Positions 23,601-35,930 of a stretch of 64,000 bases of DNA are shown piece after piece; position 1 is the stretch's first letter; the number at the start of each line of letters is the position of its first letter. Source of the stretch: Phoronis australis (lineage: Eukaryota > Phoronida > Phoronidae). The notes beneath the pieces were generated by a model. That model saw nothing but the letters and a program-made list of their open reading frames with translations. It was not told the DNA's origin and did not search any database. A program made the translations under genes and the position numbers. The DNA is taken from contig NMRA01000251.1 of assembly GCA_002633005.1 (NCBI GenBank), positions 266,124 through 330,123 of the forward strand, in the 5' to 3' direction.

Positions 23601-26600
23601 CTTTGTTGTATGTTTTATGCGACCCCCAATAGCTCAGTCCGGCACTGCATGTTTCAGAGCAGTAAATGGGATGCTGTGTACCTTTAAAGTTGCTGAAGCA
23701 TAGTTTGATAAATAAGGAACTGAAATTTCAAGTTAAGTTTTTTTACATTCTGCATTGAAGCAAAGTGTAAACTTTGAACCTTGTACTTAAAGAGGCATGG
23801 AAGATGGAAGCTTGTCAAAAATATCTTTTAAACAATTTCTGATGAAAGTGCCATCTCAAAACTTTTAGTTCAGTAATTCAATTTCCCCTGTGTGGCAATT
23901 TCCAGAAAAAAAATCACAAAATTCACGTTACTTCAAATACGTGCGAGGGAAAATCTTTGTGGTTACCACAGAGTTTCTAATCTCCCTCCCACATGATAAA
24001 TGCGCAGATGCGCTCACAGTCAGTTGCTTGAATTCGCTTGAGGTCTAAGGTCACATGTTCCACATCAAGGAAATGTGCTACGTCTGTGTCTTGCCATACC
24101 AAATAAGGAGATGTACTTTGCCGTGTGGGAGAAAAATTTGATGAAGTGGCGAGCATTTGACAGGTTTTTCTTTGAAATTTGAAACTAAAAGAGAATGCTT
24201 TGATATCAACAGAAATTAAAAATCTTTACGCACAAACCCAAAAAAATGCCTGGTGAACAGGTTGAATTCTGTTTCAGTGACAGAGAACCACAGACTTTCG
24301 GTATTGCCATAGTCTGTTTATCCCATTCCAGGCCTCTTTAATATCACCAAAGTCACGTTTCTTTGAAGTCTGACAGTTGTTGTGACAAAATTTAGTTGAC
24401 GTTCCAGCAAAGTATGACTTTGCCAAAGGCCTACAACTGGCTTGTGCAAAAATCAATACGTCGTAAAAACTCGTAAAATCTTTGATTGGTTTCAGTTCAA
24501 AAGATGTCGAAAATGCTTTAAAAACAAAGCTTTGGCAACTTTAAGTTTGGAGGATTATGTACCCTCGTACGCACGTATACATTAGGCTCACGCGCTTAAA
24601 TGTATATGTGACGCTGGCATTCTATCCACAATGAGGCACTCGTGCATAAATGTGTGAAATGTGAAAAACCGAGTAGCACATTTTTAAAATATGATGCGAG
24701 TTAACTTTGACTCATACTGTATGTTACAATTGTATGTGCATGTAGACTAAATCCCTGGCATCATGCTGTTATTCCCCAATGTCACAATTTTTTTCACCAG
24801 AAAACTTGTTCTCAAATATACTTAGCAGATAACGGGCTATGTTGTGTTGTTATATTCACATTATGTTGCATTTAATTTATTCGTACTTGTAATCACAAGG
24901 ATATGACTCCCAAGCTAATGAAGCTTAACCCAGTGACAGCTTTTCTGTTTTAAAATTAACCACAGGACCCCCAGTTTGTGTAAATCTGGCTACGTTTTAA
25001 GTGTTGACCTTTCACCCCTGTTCCTTACTGAACAAGTTCCTCCCTCTATTCAGTTTGTTCTACTGCAGGTAGACTGAGGCCCAGTAGTGATGACTTACAT
25101 CAACTGGAGGAGTTCTTAGATCCATCGTTTGTCCTTGAGAACCGCTATGTAGCCACGTGTCAGACTTTGCCAAGGTACTGGTCACAACGGTTCACAGACT
25201 GTGTCCTCCTGCAGGACTTCAGCACAGAATCATTACATGTAAGTGAACCGGGCTTGTCCCTTGAGGATGAATGCTACCTTTTTTGAGGTTAATAAGTTCA
25301 GTAAAACTGCAAAACTAGTTAATTTGGAAAGACTTTTTTCTTGTTGGTTATTGTTCCCTTATTTCTTAAGCATGCAATGATGGGAAGAGGCGTAAACCCT
25401 CCCATGATGGTTCGGAATTCATTTCCTTTGAGCAACCAGAATGGATATCGTATGTAGGTCATTTGTGTTTGATCCAAGGAAGTGAAGAACCGAGGTGGGG
25501 CCTACTGTTGGGTAATTTACGGCATGTTCCGATTCCACCATAGATAGTAAGTACCATACACACCAGCGGGACTGTAGTTGGCACAGACATGTCTCTCCGA
25601 GATAACCACCTATCTGTATTTTACAAATAACTCTCAGGGATAACCATGGTTCTGTATTTTACAAATGTCTCTCCACGATAATCAGGGATATGTATTTTAC
25701 AGATCCCTCTCCAAGATAACCATGGATCTGTATTTTAGAGATCTCTCTCTGAGATAACCATGGATCTGTATTTTATAACTCTCTCCGAGATTACCATGAA
25801 TCTGTATTTCTACAAACTATCTCTCCTGGATAACCATGGATGTATTTTACAACTGTGTCTCTGAGATAACCATGGATCTATTTTACAAAGGTCTCTGAGA
25901 TAACCATGGATCTGTATTTTACAAATGTCTCTGGGATAACCGTGGATCTGTATTTTGCAAAATTAATGTCTCTCTGAGATAACCATGTATCTGTATTTTG
26001 CAAATGTCTCTGAGATAACCATGGATCTGTATTTTCAAATGTCTCTCTGAGGTAACCATGCATCTGCATTTTGCAAATGTCTCTCTGAGATAACCATTTA
26101 TCTGTATTTTGCAAATGTCTCTCGGAGATAACCATGCATCTGTATTTTGCAAATGTCTCTCTGAGATAACCATGTGTCTGTATTTTGCAAATGCCTCTCT
26201 GAGATAACCATGCATCTGTATTTTGCATATGTCTCTGAGATAACCATGCATCTGTATTTTGCAAATGTCTCTCTGAGATAACCATGTGTCTGTATTTTAC
26301 GCAGGCTACATCAGATTGAGTTGTTTTCCTCCTCAAGTTACTTCCTTGTATCAGTGTTTCCCAGGCACAACAAAAGCACGAGTTGTTCTAAAACTCCCTT
26401 AACCCCCTTGACTCCCTCACCCAACAACCCACCCCCTCGACCCACGACACATGACCCCCAGAACCCNNNNNNNNNNNNNNNNNNNNNNNNNNNNNNNNNN
26501 NNNNNNNNNNNNNNNNNNNNNNNNNNNNNNNNNNNNNNNNNNNNNNNNNNNNNNNNNNNNNNNNNNNNNNNNNNNNNNNNNNNNNNNNNNNNNNNNNNNN

Positions 26601-27800
26601 NNNNNNNNNNNNNNNNNNNNNNNNNNNNNNNNNNNNNNNNNNNNNNNNNNNNNNNNNNNNNNNNNNNNNNNNNNNNNNNNNNNNNNNNNNNNNNNNNNNN
26701 NNNNNNNNNNNNNNNNNNNNNNNNNNNNNNNNNNNNNNNNNNNNNNNNATGTGATTTTGTATAATGTTCTAGCTTCCAAAGAACATCAAGGTTACTTTGT
26801 ATGTTGGACGAGACGGTGTAGAGATAGAAACTGGAGAAACTTCTTACCTTACACCGTGGCGCCATCTCAAGTGCTGGTCAAGAGATGCAGACACAGCATC
26901 CACAGTCTCATTTGACCTTTTGACCTCTGTATTCAAACTGACCACACTGCACATAGCTACAGATCAGGCAGAGTTGATGCTGGCGGTTGTCATGGAGATT
27001 GTCAAGGTGTTGCAGGTGAGTGAAAGGTTTTTGTGTTTCTCTTGACAGTTTATGCTGTGACATGAATTTTTTCATCAACTCAATTCCACCTTAGTTGTGT
27101 ATACTTGAGTTGAATGTCATGATGGTTGGAGTCCTAATCCACATTTTTGGAGCTGGAAAATGTTTGGGTAGGTCCTGAACCGAAATGCCTACGGCATCTC
27201 TTTTGGTCATGTCTCTCAGGTGGGTGTGCTATCCCACGTTTGGCCATGTCCATCAGGTGACCTGTACTTTGATTAAATGGCCACACCTACATAAACATCT
27301 TATTAAAACTGTTTGTGCTTTGTGAAACTTTAGAATTTTTGTCATGGAAACCATGAGAGTCCTGCTTTGAAAGCCCCTGATACAAAAGTGGAACATTCCA
27401 AAAGCAATTGTTGAGACCGTTTTGGAGAAAAGTTTATGACAGTTTCATGAGAAACTGATCAGCCTTTTCTGAGATGTGATGTTCCCAAGGGAGACAATTT
27501 TGGTCATGAAAACCATGACCATGTCCATCACGTGACCTGTACTTGGGGCCGTATCCACATAAACTCATGGTGAAAAATGTTTTTGTTTCGTGAAACTTGA
27601 GATTTTTTGTTATGAAGACAATGAATGTCCTACATTGGACTTTTCTCTGAGGTCCTACATTACCATCAGTGGTTAGCTGTAGTTTCTGGTTTCAGTCAGA
27701 GGATGACAATGCTCCTGCTTTCCTCACCTCCATGATTAAAACAAAAGAAGACGTGATGACTCACTGGAACAATGTGCTTTACAACCCAGATACCGAGTAA
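20642..27800 (+). CDS. FERM-domain protein, SNX17/27/31-like FERM module (six 3' exons)
   Basis: Six exons chain in phase: 20642-20718, 21968-22059, 22274-22387, 25069-25238, 26773-27015 and 27696-27800 (stop TAA), about 266 residues. All introns have GT and AG ends. Exon 1 reads VTVKVSNNNDVQVDDIFQRI, like the start of the F1 lobe in sorting nexins 17 and 27. A PYFSLF motif follows, then an F2-like helical region (LLSDAIATHLLFLQATEGI) and an F3/PTB-like lobe with TPWRHLKCWS and a long terminal helix. A 34-residue tail ends the protein. In the sorting nexin family this module binds NPxY-type cargo tails on endosomes. The PX domain expected upstream is not visible, so another FERM protein (for example FRMD8-like) remains possible. 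The exon 2 acceptor was chosen because only that phase keeps both neighbours open. A gap in intron 4 could hide a small exon. Confidence 0.6.
23791..24337. mobile_element. TTAA-flanked MITE, second family (547 bp), in an intron
   Basis: The element begins AGAGGCATGGAA and ends TTCCAGGCCTCT, a 12-base terminal inverted repeat with one mismatch, flanked by TTAA at 23787-23790 and 24338-24341. It lies in the third visible intron of the FERM gene. Its termini differ from those of the 1.65-kb family, although the target preference is the same. No coding sequence was recognised. Confidence 0.72.
25590..26305. repeat. minisatellite, about 38-bp unit, about 18 copies
   Basis: Degenerate units of the form CTCTCTGAGATAACCATG followed by ATCTGTATTTTGCAAATG repeat through about 700 bases in the fourth visible intron of the FERM gene. 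Open frames on the minus strand here are repeat artefacts. Confidence 0.95.
26467..26748. other. assembly gap (N run)
   Basis: A run of 282 N bases directly after the minisatellite and just before a FERM-gene exon. Confidence 1.
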
Positions 27801-28559
27801 CTGTATGTGTCAAAGGTCAGATGTCAAGAGGTGAAAGGGCAGCTGTGATGAAGTGATGTGATGACACTACACTTAGCCAGCCTCAGAGACTGTATCTTAG
27901 GATCCCAATGCCAAGTTACCATAGATATGTCGAAGGCTGGATGTCATCAGGTGAAAATGCAGCTGTGTTATACAGTTTTCAACTTCTATTTAATTTTGCT
28001 CGGACACTTGGAAACAAAATTAGGAAAATCTTTTATTCTCGATGTTAAGATTGTGTTCAATTTTCAGTGTTGTGACTTGCAGCCAGGTAATTTTAAGACT
28101 TTTTCGACAATCATTATTGTTAATTAGTTCATAAATGTTATGATAAGTTTCACACAGATCTGACGGGCATCCAGGGTCTGTTGCTAGTCACCGTGGTAAA
28201 CAAAAAACACTGGAAAAATAGGTGGCCGTTTTCTTAGTGTTCATTTCAATACTTCTCCAACCACGGTAATCATGACACTGAACTTCATACATGGCTGTCC
28301 ATTCATTTACTCGAATACATTGTCCAGGTGTTCTATATTATAACATAGTGCAACATACCTGAGGATTTAGGTGAGCTTTTAATGCCTGTCAGGACTGGCT
28401 CTAATGAACATACACTGTACGTCACACTACTGGCTTCCATTTGGACTGCATCACACTTTCATTGTACAAACAACAGAGGGTGCTTTCTGAATGTGTCAGT
28501 TCAAACTAAATATTCCTTACGTGGTTTGTTTGCATGTGTGGATTTAAACGAATTTGTCA

Positions 28560-28565
28560 GAATAA
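28560..28565 (+). terminator. candidate poly(A) signal of the FERM gene
   Basis: AATAAA about 760 bases past the FERM-gene stop codon, the first clear one I saw downstream. It would give a moderately long 3' UTR. Confidence 0.3.
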
Positions 28566-28736
28566 AGTGATTTTTCTTCAAAATATTTCATTTTTTCAGC
28601 ATGTGCGAGCCCTGTTATATACATGTAGGCCGTGTGTCAGCAAGGATCTGTTTCCAGAGATAAAATATGAGCTGGGTTTGGTTTTATGCCTACATTCTAT
28701 ATTTGGTGCACTTTGCGGCCATCTCTGTCTGGGTGC

Positions 28737-28880
28737 ATGGGCGGATCCAGGGTTTTGAGTTGGGGGGGCAGGGCAGAGTATCAGCCAGGATTTTGCCTGT
28801 CAGGTATTGGCACTCCGGAACTTCCCAATGGAATATTGGAGAAATTTAGGGGGGGCCATGGCCCCCTTGACCCCCCTTTA
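28737..28880. repeat. GGCGGATCCAGG dispersed repeat with poly-G/poly-C ends
   Basis: The segment starts GGGCGGATCCAGG, runs through a G tract and later shows GGCCCCCTTGACCCCCC. Part of it resembles 19483-19560. It looks like a short non-autonomous element; no target duplication was identified. Confidence 0.5.
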
Positions 28881-28899
28881 AATTGGCAACTGGGGTGTC

Positions 28900-30440
28900 C
28901 GGCGTCCACGGCTGTATCTCCTACACTGTAAACCCCTCACAGGATCTTGATGAGATTTGGCAGATGTGCTCGACGCATGAAGCTTGCGACGAATGATGGC
29001 GAATTTCAGACTTCTCCGGATATTGGTGTGATCCTTAGTGGTAATTCTATCTTTTTATGCTTACCTCTTTGTCTTTGGAGGTCTTCGATGGATTTTCATC
29101 GCAGTTATGCATCTATTAGGAAGATGACGCTTTTCTCGCGTTTTCGGATGTACTTCGCGACTCCTGGTGGCCATTTTTACTTTTTTGGAGTCTTGTCATC
29201 AGTTTGGCGTCCGCCTGTCTGTCAACCAAACCGCTCTAGGGATGGTTGTGAAAATTGGCACATGTGTTCTTGCTAGGAAGAAGGCGGCTGACGATGATTT
29301 TCCGCCGACTTTGAGTACTGCCAGTTTTGTTTGTTTGTTTGTTTTCGCACCCATGACTATATCTCCAAATCGAGTCGTGCAACAGTATCTTTATTAAGTT
29401 TCGAAAGTGTATTTGTATGAAGTTGCAGATGATGACGATTTTGGGACGTATCGGACAACTGGTGTGCCCCCTACTTGCAATTTTAGTCTGCGGTCACCTT
29501 CTTATCTTCAAAGGTCCTCGAAGCATTTTAATCAAATTTGCCAGCTAGGCATCTATTAGTGAGGTGGCGTTATCATCCTGTTTTCGAGATATTTTGCAAC
29601 GCCTAGTGGCCGTTTTTACTGTTTTCAAGTCTGTCTTTTTTCGTCTGCCCCTCTGCCCACCAAACCTTTCTAATGATGATTGTGGGAATTGGCATGTACC
29701 GTAAGAACGGGTGTGTTCCTAATGCGAAGAGGATGGATGACAATAATTTTTCGACAGTCTTGACTACTGTGGCAGGCTTTTACGCCCATGGCTGTACCTC
29801 CTAAACACTCATCAGAATTTTCATTTAATTTAGCATGTGTGACAGTATTTATATGAAGTTGACCACGAACGACGACGATTTTCAGACGGATCCGACAAAC
29901 ACATTGTGCCTCCCCAGTGGCATTTTATTTTTTTCCGTTTTCCTTTGCTTCTCTGAGGCTGTTTATTGCATTTTATGAAATTGTGTAAATACATGTAGCT
30001 TTCTATTGAAACGATGGCATGTTCTTGCTTACACTTGGGTTCGACATATTTGCGCCATCTAGAAGTCATTTTTCTGTTTTTTGGCAACCACCTTTCTATC
30101 AACGAAACCATTCCCAGTGAAAGGATCGATTTTGAAAATTAGCATATACATGTATGTTTTTAGTGTGTAATGGACGGTTGACAACGATTTTCCAACGACT
30201 TTAACTAATATGACGCCTCCTAGTGGCAGTTATGTTTTTTCGCCCATAGCCACTTAGTGCAATTTCATTTTTTCCGTTTTCCACGGTTTCTGAGAAGTTC
30301 TTTGGCGGATTTGTACATGTATGAAATAGTTTTGATGACCTATACCAGGGTAGATTTGACATATTTTGCACCATGTAATGGCCATTTGTATTAAACAAAT
30401 ATACACCCCTAGTAGCACACCGTTTGCCATGCATTCGTGG
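28900..30440. repeat. degenerate tandem array, period about 440 bp
   Basis: Markers recur at regular spacing. A CCCATGGCTGTACCTCC-like motif lies near 28906, 29350, 29786 and 30243. A GACGATGATTTTCCGCCGAC-like motif lies near 29286, 29730 and 30179. A TAGTGGCCATTTTTAC-like motif lies between them. Units are strongly diverged and carry no long reading frame, so this is an old tandem array. Confidence 0.7.
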
Positions 30441-31359
30441 GTGCATTTCAACGCTTGTTGTTCTTGATAACAGTGGAAATAATAAAAAAACGCAGTGTCT
30501 GAAACGATAGGTTTAAAAAAGCAACAAGTTCTTCAATCTGCTTTACTTTCCTGCTATTGTCTCTCATTAATCAGCGGGTAAGCTTAATATTTGTTTACGT
30601 GTGTAGTGCCTGTTATAGAAAACCATTGTCATTTTTTAACCTCTTTCATAAAAAGCCGGATCCTTCTTCGTACGGTGTGCATTATTCATACATAAATAAA
30701 CATTCGTTATTCCTGGTTTTTGGCTTTTTCTTTTGATGATGTTTTTTGTTTTGTTTGATTTGTTCAGTAATGATTGTTAGCACACCTTTTGCTGTTTTTA
30801 AATAAATATGTTGCCTCATGTTTGCTGGTCGTATTTCTGGTGTGACAATTTCTCTTTTGCGTCCCTTGCAAAAAGATTAAATTGATATTCCTGAACCAAT
30901 TCCCCAGGATAGGATCCCAGTACAGCCCGGATTCTGATAGGATCCTATTAAATTTTGTTTCTGAATTCCTGCATAATTCGCGTACTGGATTCCCTATTGG
31001 AAATCCAGTATGAACCTATTGAGTTTTGTACAAATTCCTAATGGACACCATTTTGGATTAAGTAGGAATTCCTTTGGACTTTCGTACTAGCAGCCGACTA
31101 GAAAAAGCTTGCAGTTGGAAAAATATGCAAAGTAATGAGATACCAATTTCGGACACAATGTGAAACAAGTATTGTATTGGGCAACATTAATTGCTTTCTA
31201 TGTTTACGTTTGGTACCGCACCTACATGTACGTGTACCGTCAAGTAAAGTTTTGAAAAAATTCGGGCATTTACAACGATGTTAGCAGCCATTGCAAAATG
31301 AAGAAAGGGATTTTAGGAATTAACCGAATTTGGTGGGAGTTTACTGTACACTTGCTGAC
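30441..31359. other. intergenic, no gene recognised
   Basis: AT-rich DNA. A stretch near 30900-31080 has several partly similar GGATCC/GGAATTCC-containing segments, probably old repeat material. No gene was supported. Confidence 0.4.
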
Positions 31360-32118
31360 CGACTATTTCTACGTACATGTAATAAAAAAGTGCCTCAGAA
31401 TATATGCAGCGCAAGGACAGTTGTTTGTCTTTAGCGATATTTGTTGATTGAGATGAAATGTGACACTTAGTGAGTCTGTTATTGTAATTTGAAGTGACTA
31501 TAATGGGGCTTGCGTCATATCCACAGAAGATACATGTACTCTAGAAATTATAGTTTACGTTTATTTTGAGCAAGATACGTATATCTAACGTGTACCTTGA
31601 CGTTTCAAAAGTGATATCCGCTCACAAGTGCAGTGTTTCCCCCATCGGCATTTGCTAATTGGTATGTCGCTCGTCAGTCACTAATTATTTTGTTCCTATG
31701 GGCTTACGAAATGTAGAAAAACTCACAAATAAGGTTCCGCACATCACGAACAATAGGTTACAAAGCATAACGATTTAACTTAAAATTGCTGGTGGCAGTG
31801 ATAACATGACATTTTATATTGCATATTCTTTATGGTTTTCATCATTATTTCCTGTGGACATTCTTATAGGAAGTGTGTCATGGTTTGAAATGTTTCCAGT
31901 CCAAGCAATCACAAAAGCGACTTTCACGAAAAACTTGTTCCGCGACATCAGGTTTTCTAAGCGGTGCGACCCCTTTTGTTTGTTTCTTGAATTAAAGGTT
32001 GGTCTTATGCTCCACGCAGGTATTTCTGAAAAACAGATCTTACTTGAGCAAAAGTACAAAATCTCTCAGTTGAAAAGAGGTGAATGGGCGTACCCTGAAT
32101 GCTGTTTGTTACTTCAAT
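31360..32118. repeat. dispersed repeat, intact copy (about 760 bp)
   Basis: Aligns along its length with 52285-52586 plus 53628-54045. Shared landmarks include GTGCCTCAGAATATATGCAG, CTTGACGTTTCAAA, GTGATATCCGCT and TTTCCAGTCCAAGCAATCAC. The reading frame at 31806-32120 is not preserved in the other copy, so it is not called as a gene. Confidence 0.85.
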
Positions 32119-32266
32119 AACATCGGTTTGTACATGTATACTCTATAAAATTCTCTAATACGCCACTACGCAAGCACAACACACATATAGATCGAAATTG
32201 TGGCACTAATCTTGCTGCACAGGTAAATGTATTGATGGCAGTTTACCGAAAACAAGCCAGGTTAAC

Positions 32267-35096
32267 CTAGCTAAACATCTTCAGCTGTGGAAATTGTTGT
32301 TTCGGACTTCTACACTTGCCAACAGCCCACCACTTTTGAATGTTTCCATACGTTTTGCAGTTAAGATTCCCTTGGTGAAGTTTGTAGCAGAGCTGACAAA
32401 AACTGGTCATGTATTTGTTTTCTTTGATACCTTTGGTAAAGTAATTTCGTTTCCACTCAAAGTAGCTGTTGAACAACGTTTCGTTAACAGAAACCTTATG
32501 GATATATCGAGACATCTCTTCTATCGATCCGTAGTCAGCCACGTTTATGTAGCTATTAGGCGGCAATATCTTAGAGTAGTTGGCACCTCCAAATACAATT
32601 GGTATTAAACCGTAAGGTTCGTAAGTCTTGAAAAGTTTTTCAGTGGCATAATCGTCACACAGGCTGTTCTCAAAGGCTAAGTAAAATTTGTACTGCCCCG
32701 TAAGTTGTTCTTCGCAGTCTTTATTGCACGGCGCTTTACCGCACCCACCAAAAATATCCACTTTCATATTTTTTTTAAGATGTGCAACGACCTCTTGTCG
32801 GCGACTTGGTGGACTGCAATTGCTAACTAACCAAAGGATGTCTTTTGTCCTATTTTTGAATGAATTGTGGGTATTTAGTAGCGTTCTTGGTCTGTGTCTC
32901 TTGATGAATCTTCCGTAGGGCACTGGTATGTCGGAATCTGGGCGGTAGGTCATCGTATAGTTGAACATGCCGGCGAAACGATTCAGGTTAGGAGTGTGAA
33001 CTGGCGATTCCAGTAAAAAGAATACGACATATTGCCAAGGTTGTCGAGGACTCGGTAAAGGTGAAACCGGATTCCTTGGGTGTATTATAATTGCCTTGCT
33101 TTCGTTAAATCGCAATTTCACATTTGTAATTTCACACGTCACGTTGCACTCGCTTAGATATTTGGTCTTTCCAACCTTAATGCCCCACTCAGCATTCGAA
33201 AAAAAATCCGTCCAGAACAGAATCACCGGCGGCTTCGGTTGTATTCTCGGTTTCACTAAAGTGTTCTTTTTTGGCATATTGAAAGTTTCTGAAATAAGAA
33301 CAACGTTAACTTTATTAAAATACGACTTTTCAGGCCAAGTAGGGACAGAACTGAACAATTGCTCATCGATGAAAATTGACTATCTAGAAAAATGTGTAAT
33401 CGAGAGGGGGTAATAAACGATTACAAACCAAATTTAAAGACACATTTTTGATATTTATCTATATTGTAATAATATATTTCAGTTTGGGACATAGTGGGAA
33501 AATCCCCTTTTAAATGGGAAGCACTTTCTCGACACTCTATACTCACGGTGTCGCAAAATTAAGTAAACTCACCCAAAGTGTTTGTCACGCGTTCAACGTA
33601 AGCAGAATAAGGAATAAATTGTGGAATTCTTTTTCAATAATTCAAGGCTTGCGAAATTCTGCTGTGCATTAAAATGTTTCAAAAATTGAAAATGGCATTT
33701 TGCTTCAAAATATGATGATGGCTAATACGAGGTTGTTATCCCGTTTTTAGGTCCGAAAACCAACATAGAGATTGAGTGTGAAAGTCAATAATTGTTTTTG
33801 TTGTATGATCATATCCGCTAAGTAAATGCTGTAAGGAACCAAATTGTCCGTTGTACGTCGCTTCGTCAGTCACCAACCGATGGAACCATATTGTCCATTG
33901 GATGTCGCTTCTTCAGTCACCAACCGATTCTTACTGATTTTTTCTTAGGAAACGTATCACGTTTTTGATGCCAAACAGTCGACGAACCATATCTTCTTTA
34001 AACTCTATGCATGGTTGACACTCCATTGTAAAAACGAGACTTGAACAGCAAATCATGGACCGCCATTGTCCAGATCAGCCACTTAAGTTGAGTTACAATA
34101 CCTAACAGAGATAACAGATCAAGGAATTGTGATTGTATTCATGTATTTCTATGATCTTCAATAAAGTATCAGAGTAAAAATGCACGCTTGTAGTCAGTTA
34201 TTGAAATGCAGAGACGGGTGTCGGAGATGGGAATTGATATCTCTGAGTCACTGCATCCATTTCTATAGAACTAGAATTTGCCTCCTTTGTAACCATTGTA
34301 GAAAAGTCTTTACATTTACATTGACATTGTTGCGTAACGTGAAGGAAAACAACACCTCTACTTCCCTTCATTGTGCAGCAAGAATTTTGGAGTTGTCTCC
34401 CGTGTCACTTTTGCTAAATTTAAAGTAAGGTAGAGAAACTGAATTTATAGAAATTTTGCCTCAGCAAAGCTGTCACTGGCTCTTGCGTGCTTGTTTACGT
34501 CGCTTTGTTGATTCAGGAGATACCCAATACAACTCCATTGGCGAACGTAATTTCTTCAAGTATTTTTATAACCGAGAGAGCGCCTTGAGTGCTGTTTCGG
34601 AAACACTGATTTATTTGAACTAACGAAAATGTGAAAATTGCAGCTATTACTTCCATCTTTCCTGTCATAGTTATTTTTCCTGGGTGCGTTCATGACAAAC
34701 CCACCAGTAGACTGGTCTTAACTAAACCATTTCAATTTGAACATTTCATCTTTGCCTCCTGAACGAAAATTGGATGAGTTTTAAGAAAAAAAAATGATTT
34801 TAAGAACAGTGTTTTGGTGTATTGCAAAATTTTTTGTCAGTTCTTTATTTTCGACCAGAACCCACCAGTTTCATTCTATTATCGTGATCAATCGTCGGAT
34901 CAGATACCACAGTTTCTAATCATAAATCTACAAACGTGTCAAACTTACCGCCAACATTGTCTTGTGTTCCCGGTAGGTCTACCTCACTTCGTATGATGAC
35001 GTACATCGTAACTGTGGCGACGGAAGCCAATAATACAAGAAAGACAAACTTCACTTCTGCAACCGCGATTGTCCTTTGTTGATTCAACTTTGTCAT
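32267..35096 (-). CDS. alpha-1,3-fucosyltransferase, GT10 family (two coding exons)
   Basis: A Golgi type II membrane enzyme that transfers fucose from GDP-fucose to GlcNAc on glycan chains. Exon 1 (35096 down to 34988) encodes a short N-terminal tail and a membrane anchor, FVFLVLLASVATVTMYVII, and ends before donor GTGAGG. Exon 2 (33288 down to 32267) follows acceptor TTATTTCAG; exon 1 leaves one base and exon 2 supplies two, giving 376 residues. Family motifs are LLESPVH, TYRPDSDIPVPYG and the donor-binding block FYLAFENS followed by DYATEKLFK. Several Asn-X-Ser/Thr sites and a Cys-rich C-terminus fit the family. Length is normal and the frame is intact. Exact linkage cannot be read from sequence. 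Exon 2 alone offers an in-frame upstream Met, but that part is intronic. Confidence 0.88.
33289..34987 (-). other. fucosyltransferase intron
   Basis: A 1.7-kb intron. It includes a 47-bp direct duplication at 33835-33928 (GGAACCA...CAACCGAT twice). No other gene is evident. Confidence 0.7.
33835..33928. repeat. 47-bp tandem duplication
   Basis: Two adjacent units, each starting GGAACCA and ending GTCACCAACCGAT, with a handful of differences. Confidence 0.85.
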
Positions 35097-35930
35097 GATG
35101 TCCTCGGTGCTCTTTTATTCAAAGGTGGAGCCAGCCGCAAGCTTAACGGATGAACCTAAACGAAAACATTTTTTATAATTTTGTGGTGAAATCCAAACTT
35201 AAAATCTGCTCAAAACCCCATTTACCAGATTCTAATTTTCGAGCTCAATTTCAAAGTTTAAGTTATTTTTAACACTTTAATGTACTTAAAGAAATAATCC
35301 TTTCTGTCCACAAATTTCATTTTTTGTCTATTCATGTGTACTTTCAATATTAAATGACTTGTCTTTATAGTTAACTATCACTTTGATGTACACAAGTTGA
35401 GTGAAGTACAGTATAGTGTACTTGTACAACACCCAATATGGCCGTCCCTCATTCAGCAAAACCCATGCTATGATAAGGAAGCCACCTTATTATTTTGATC
35501 AGTTTACCGATGTAATAAAAGTGTGCTCAATTTGCTCTTTACTCGGATGAGCAGTGATTTCAGGGTAACCAAAGATCAGGTGTAGTTCGTTATTCAAAGA
35601 GAGCAAATTTCGAGTATACACTGCCACACAGTTTTGTAGAGTCTGATATCAAGCAATGACGTAATATTAGATCGTTTGAAGCATGGACATCATCCCTAAT
35701 GAGACTAAAAACAGTTCAAAATCAAATTCCGTGTTCTTAAGGAGATAATCGGTGAAAATAATGTTCAAAAAGGGTTTCAGTTTTTAAATTCCTGGGGACC
35801 TTGAGCGAAAAAAAACAGACCGACCCAATAAGAAATGTGGACACCCTGCCAATGTGCATCATGAAGACCATGCATGAAGACACTGACCTTCCCAATAAAT
35901 GGCAGCAGCTCAAGCACTATTTAACGCTTG
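35097..35930. other. fucosyltransferase 5' flank, no gene recognised
   Basis: AT-rich DNA with no supported coding sequence. It should contain the fucosyltransferase promoter. Confidence 0.4.

Noticed and set aside
23620-23670. tRNA-like TAGCTCAGTCCGG sequence
   Set aside because: It resembles an A box, but no B box or cloverleaf follows.
25878-26336. 152-codon minus-strand frame with repeated Ala-Lys-Tyr-Arg motifs
   Set aside because: It is a translation of the 38-bp minisatellite inside an intron.
26321-26915. Open frames crossing the first N run
   Set aside because: The N bases carry no stops, so the frames are artefacts; only the exon at 26773-27015 is supported.
31806-32120. 104-codon open frame next to the fucosyltransferase
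   Set aside because: The sequence is part of the dispersed repeat, and the frame is not kept in the other copy at 53740-54045.
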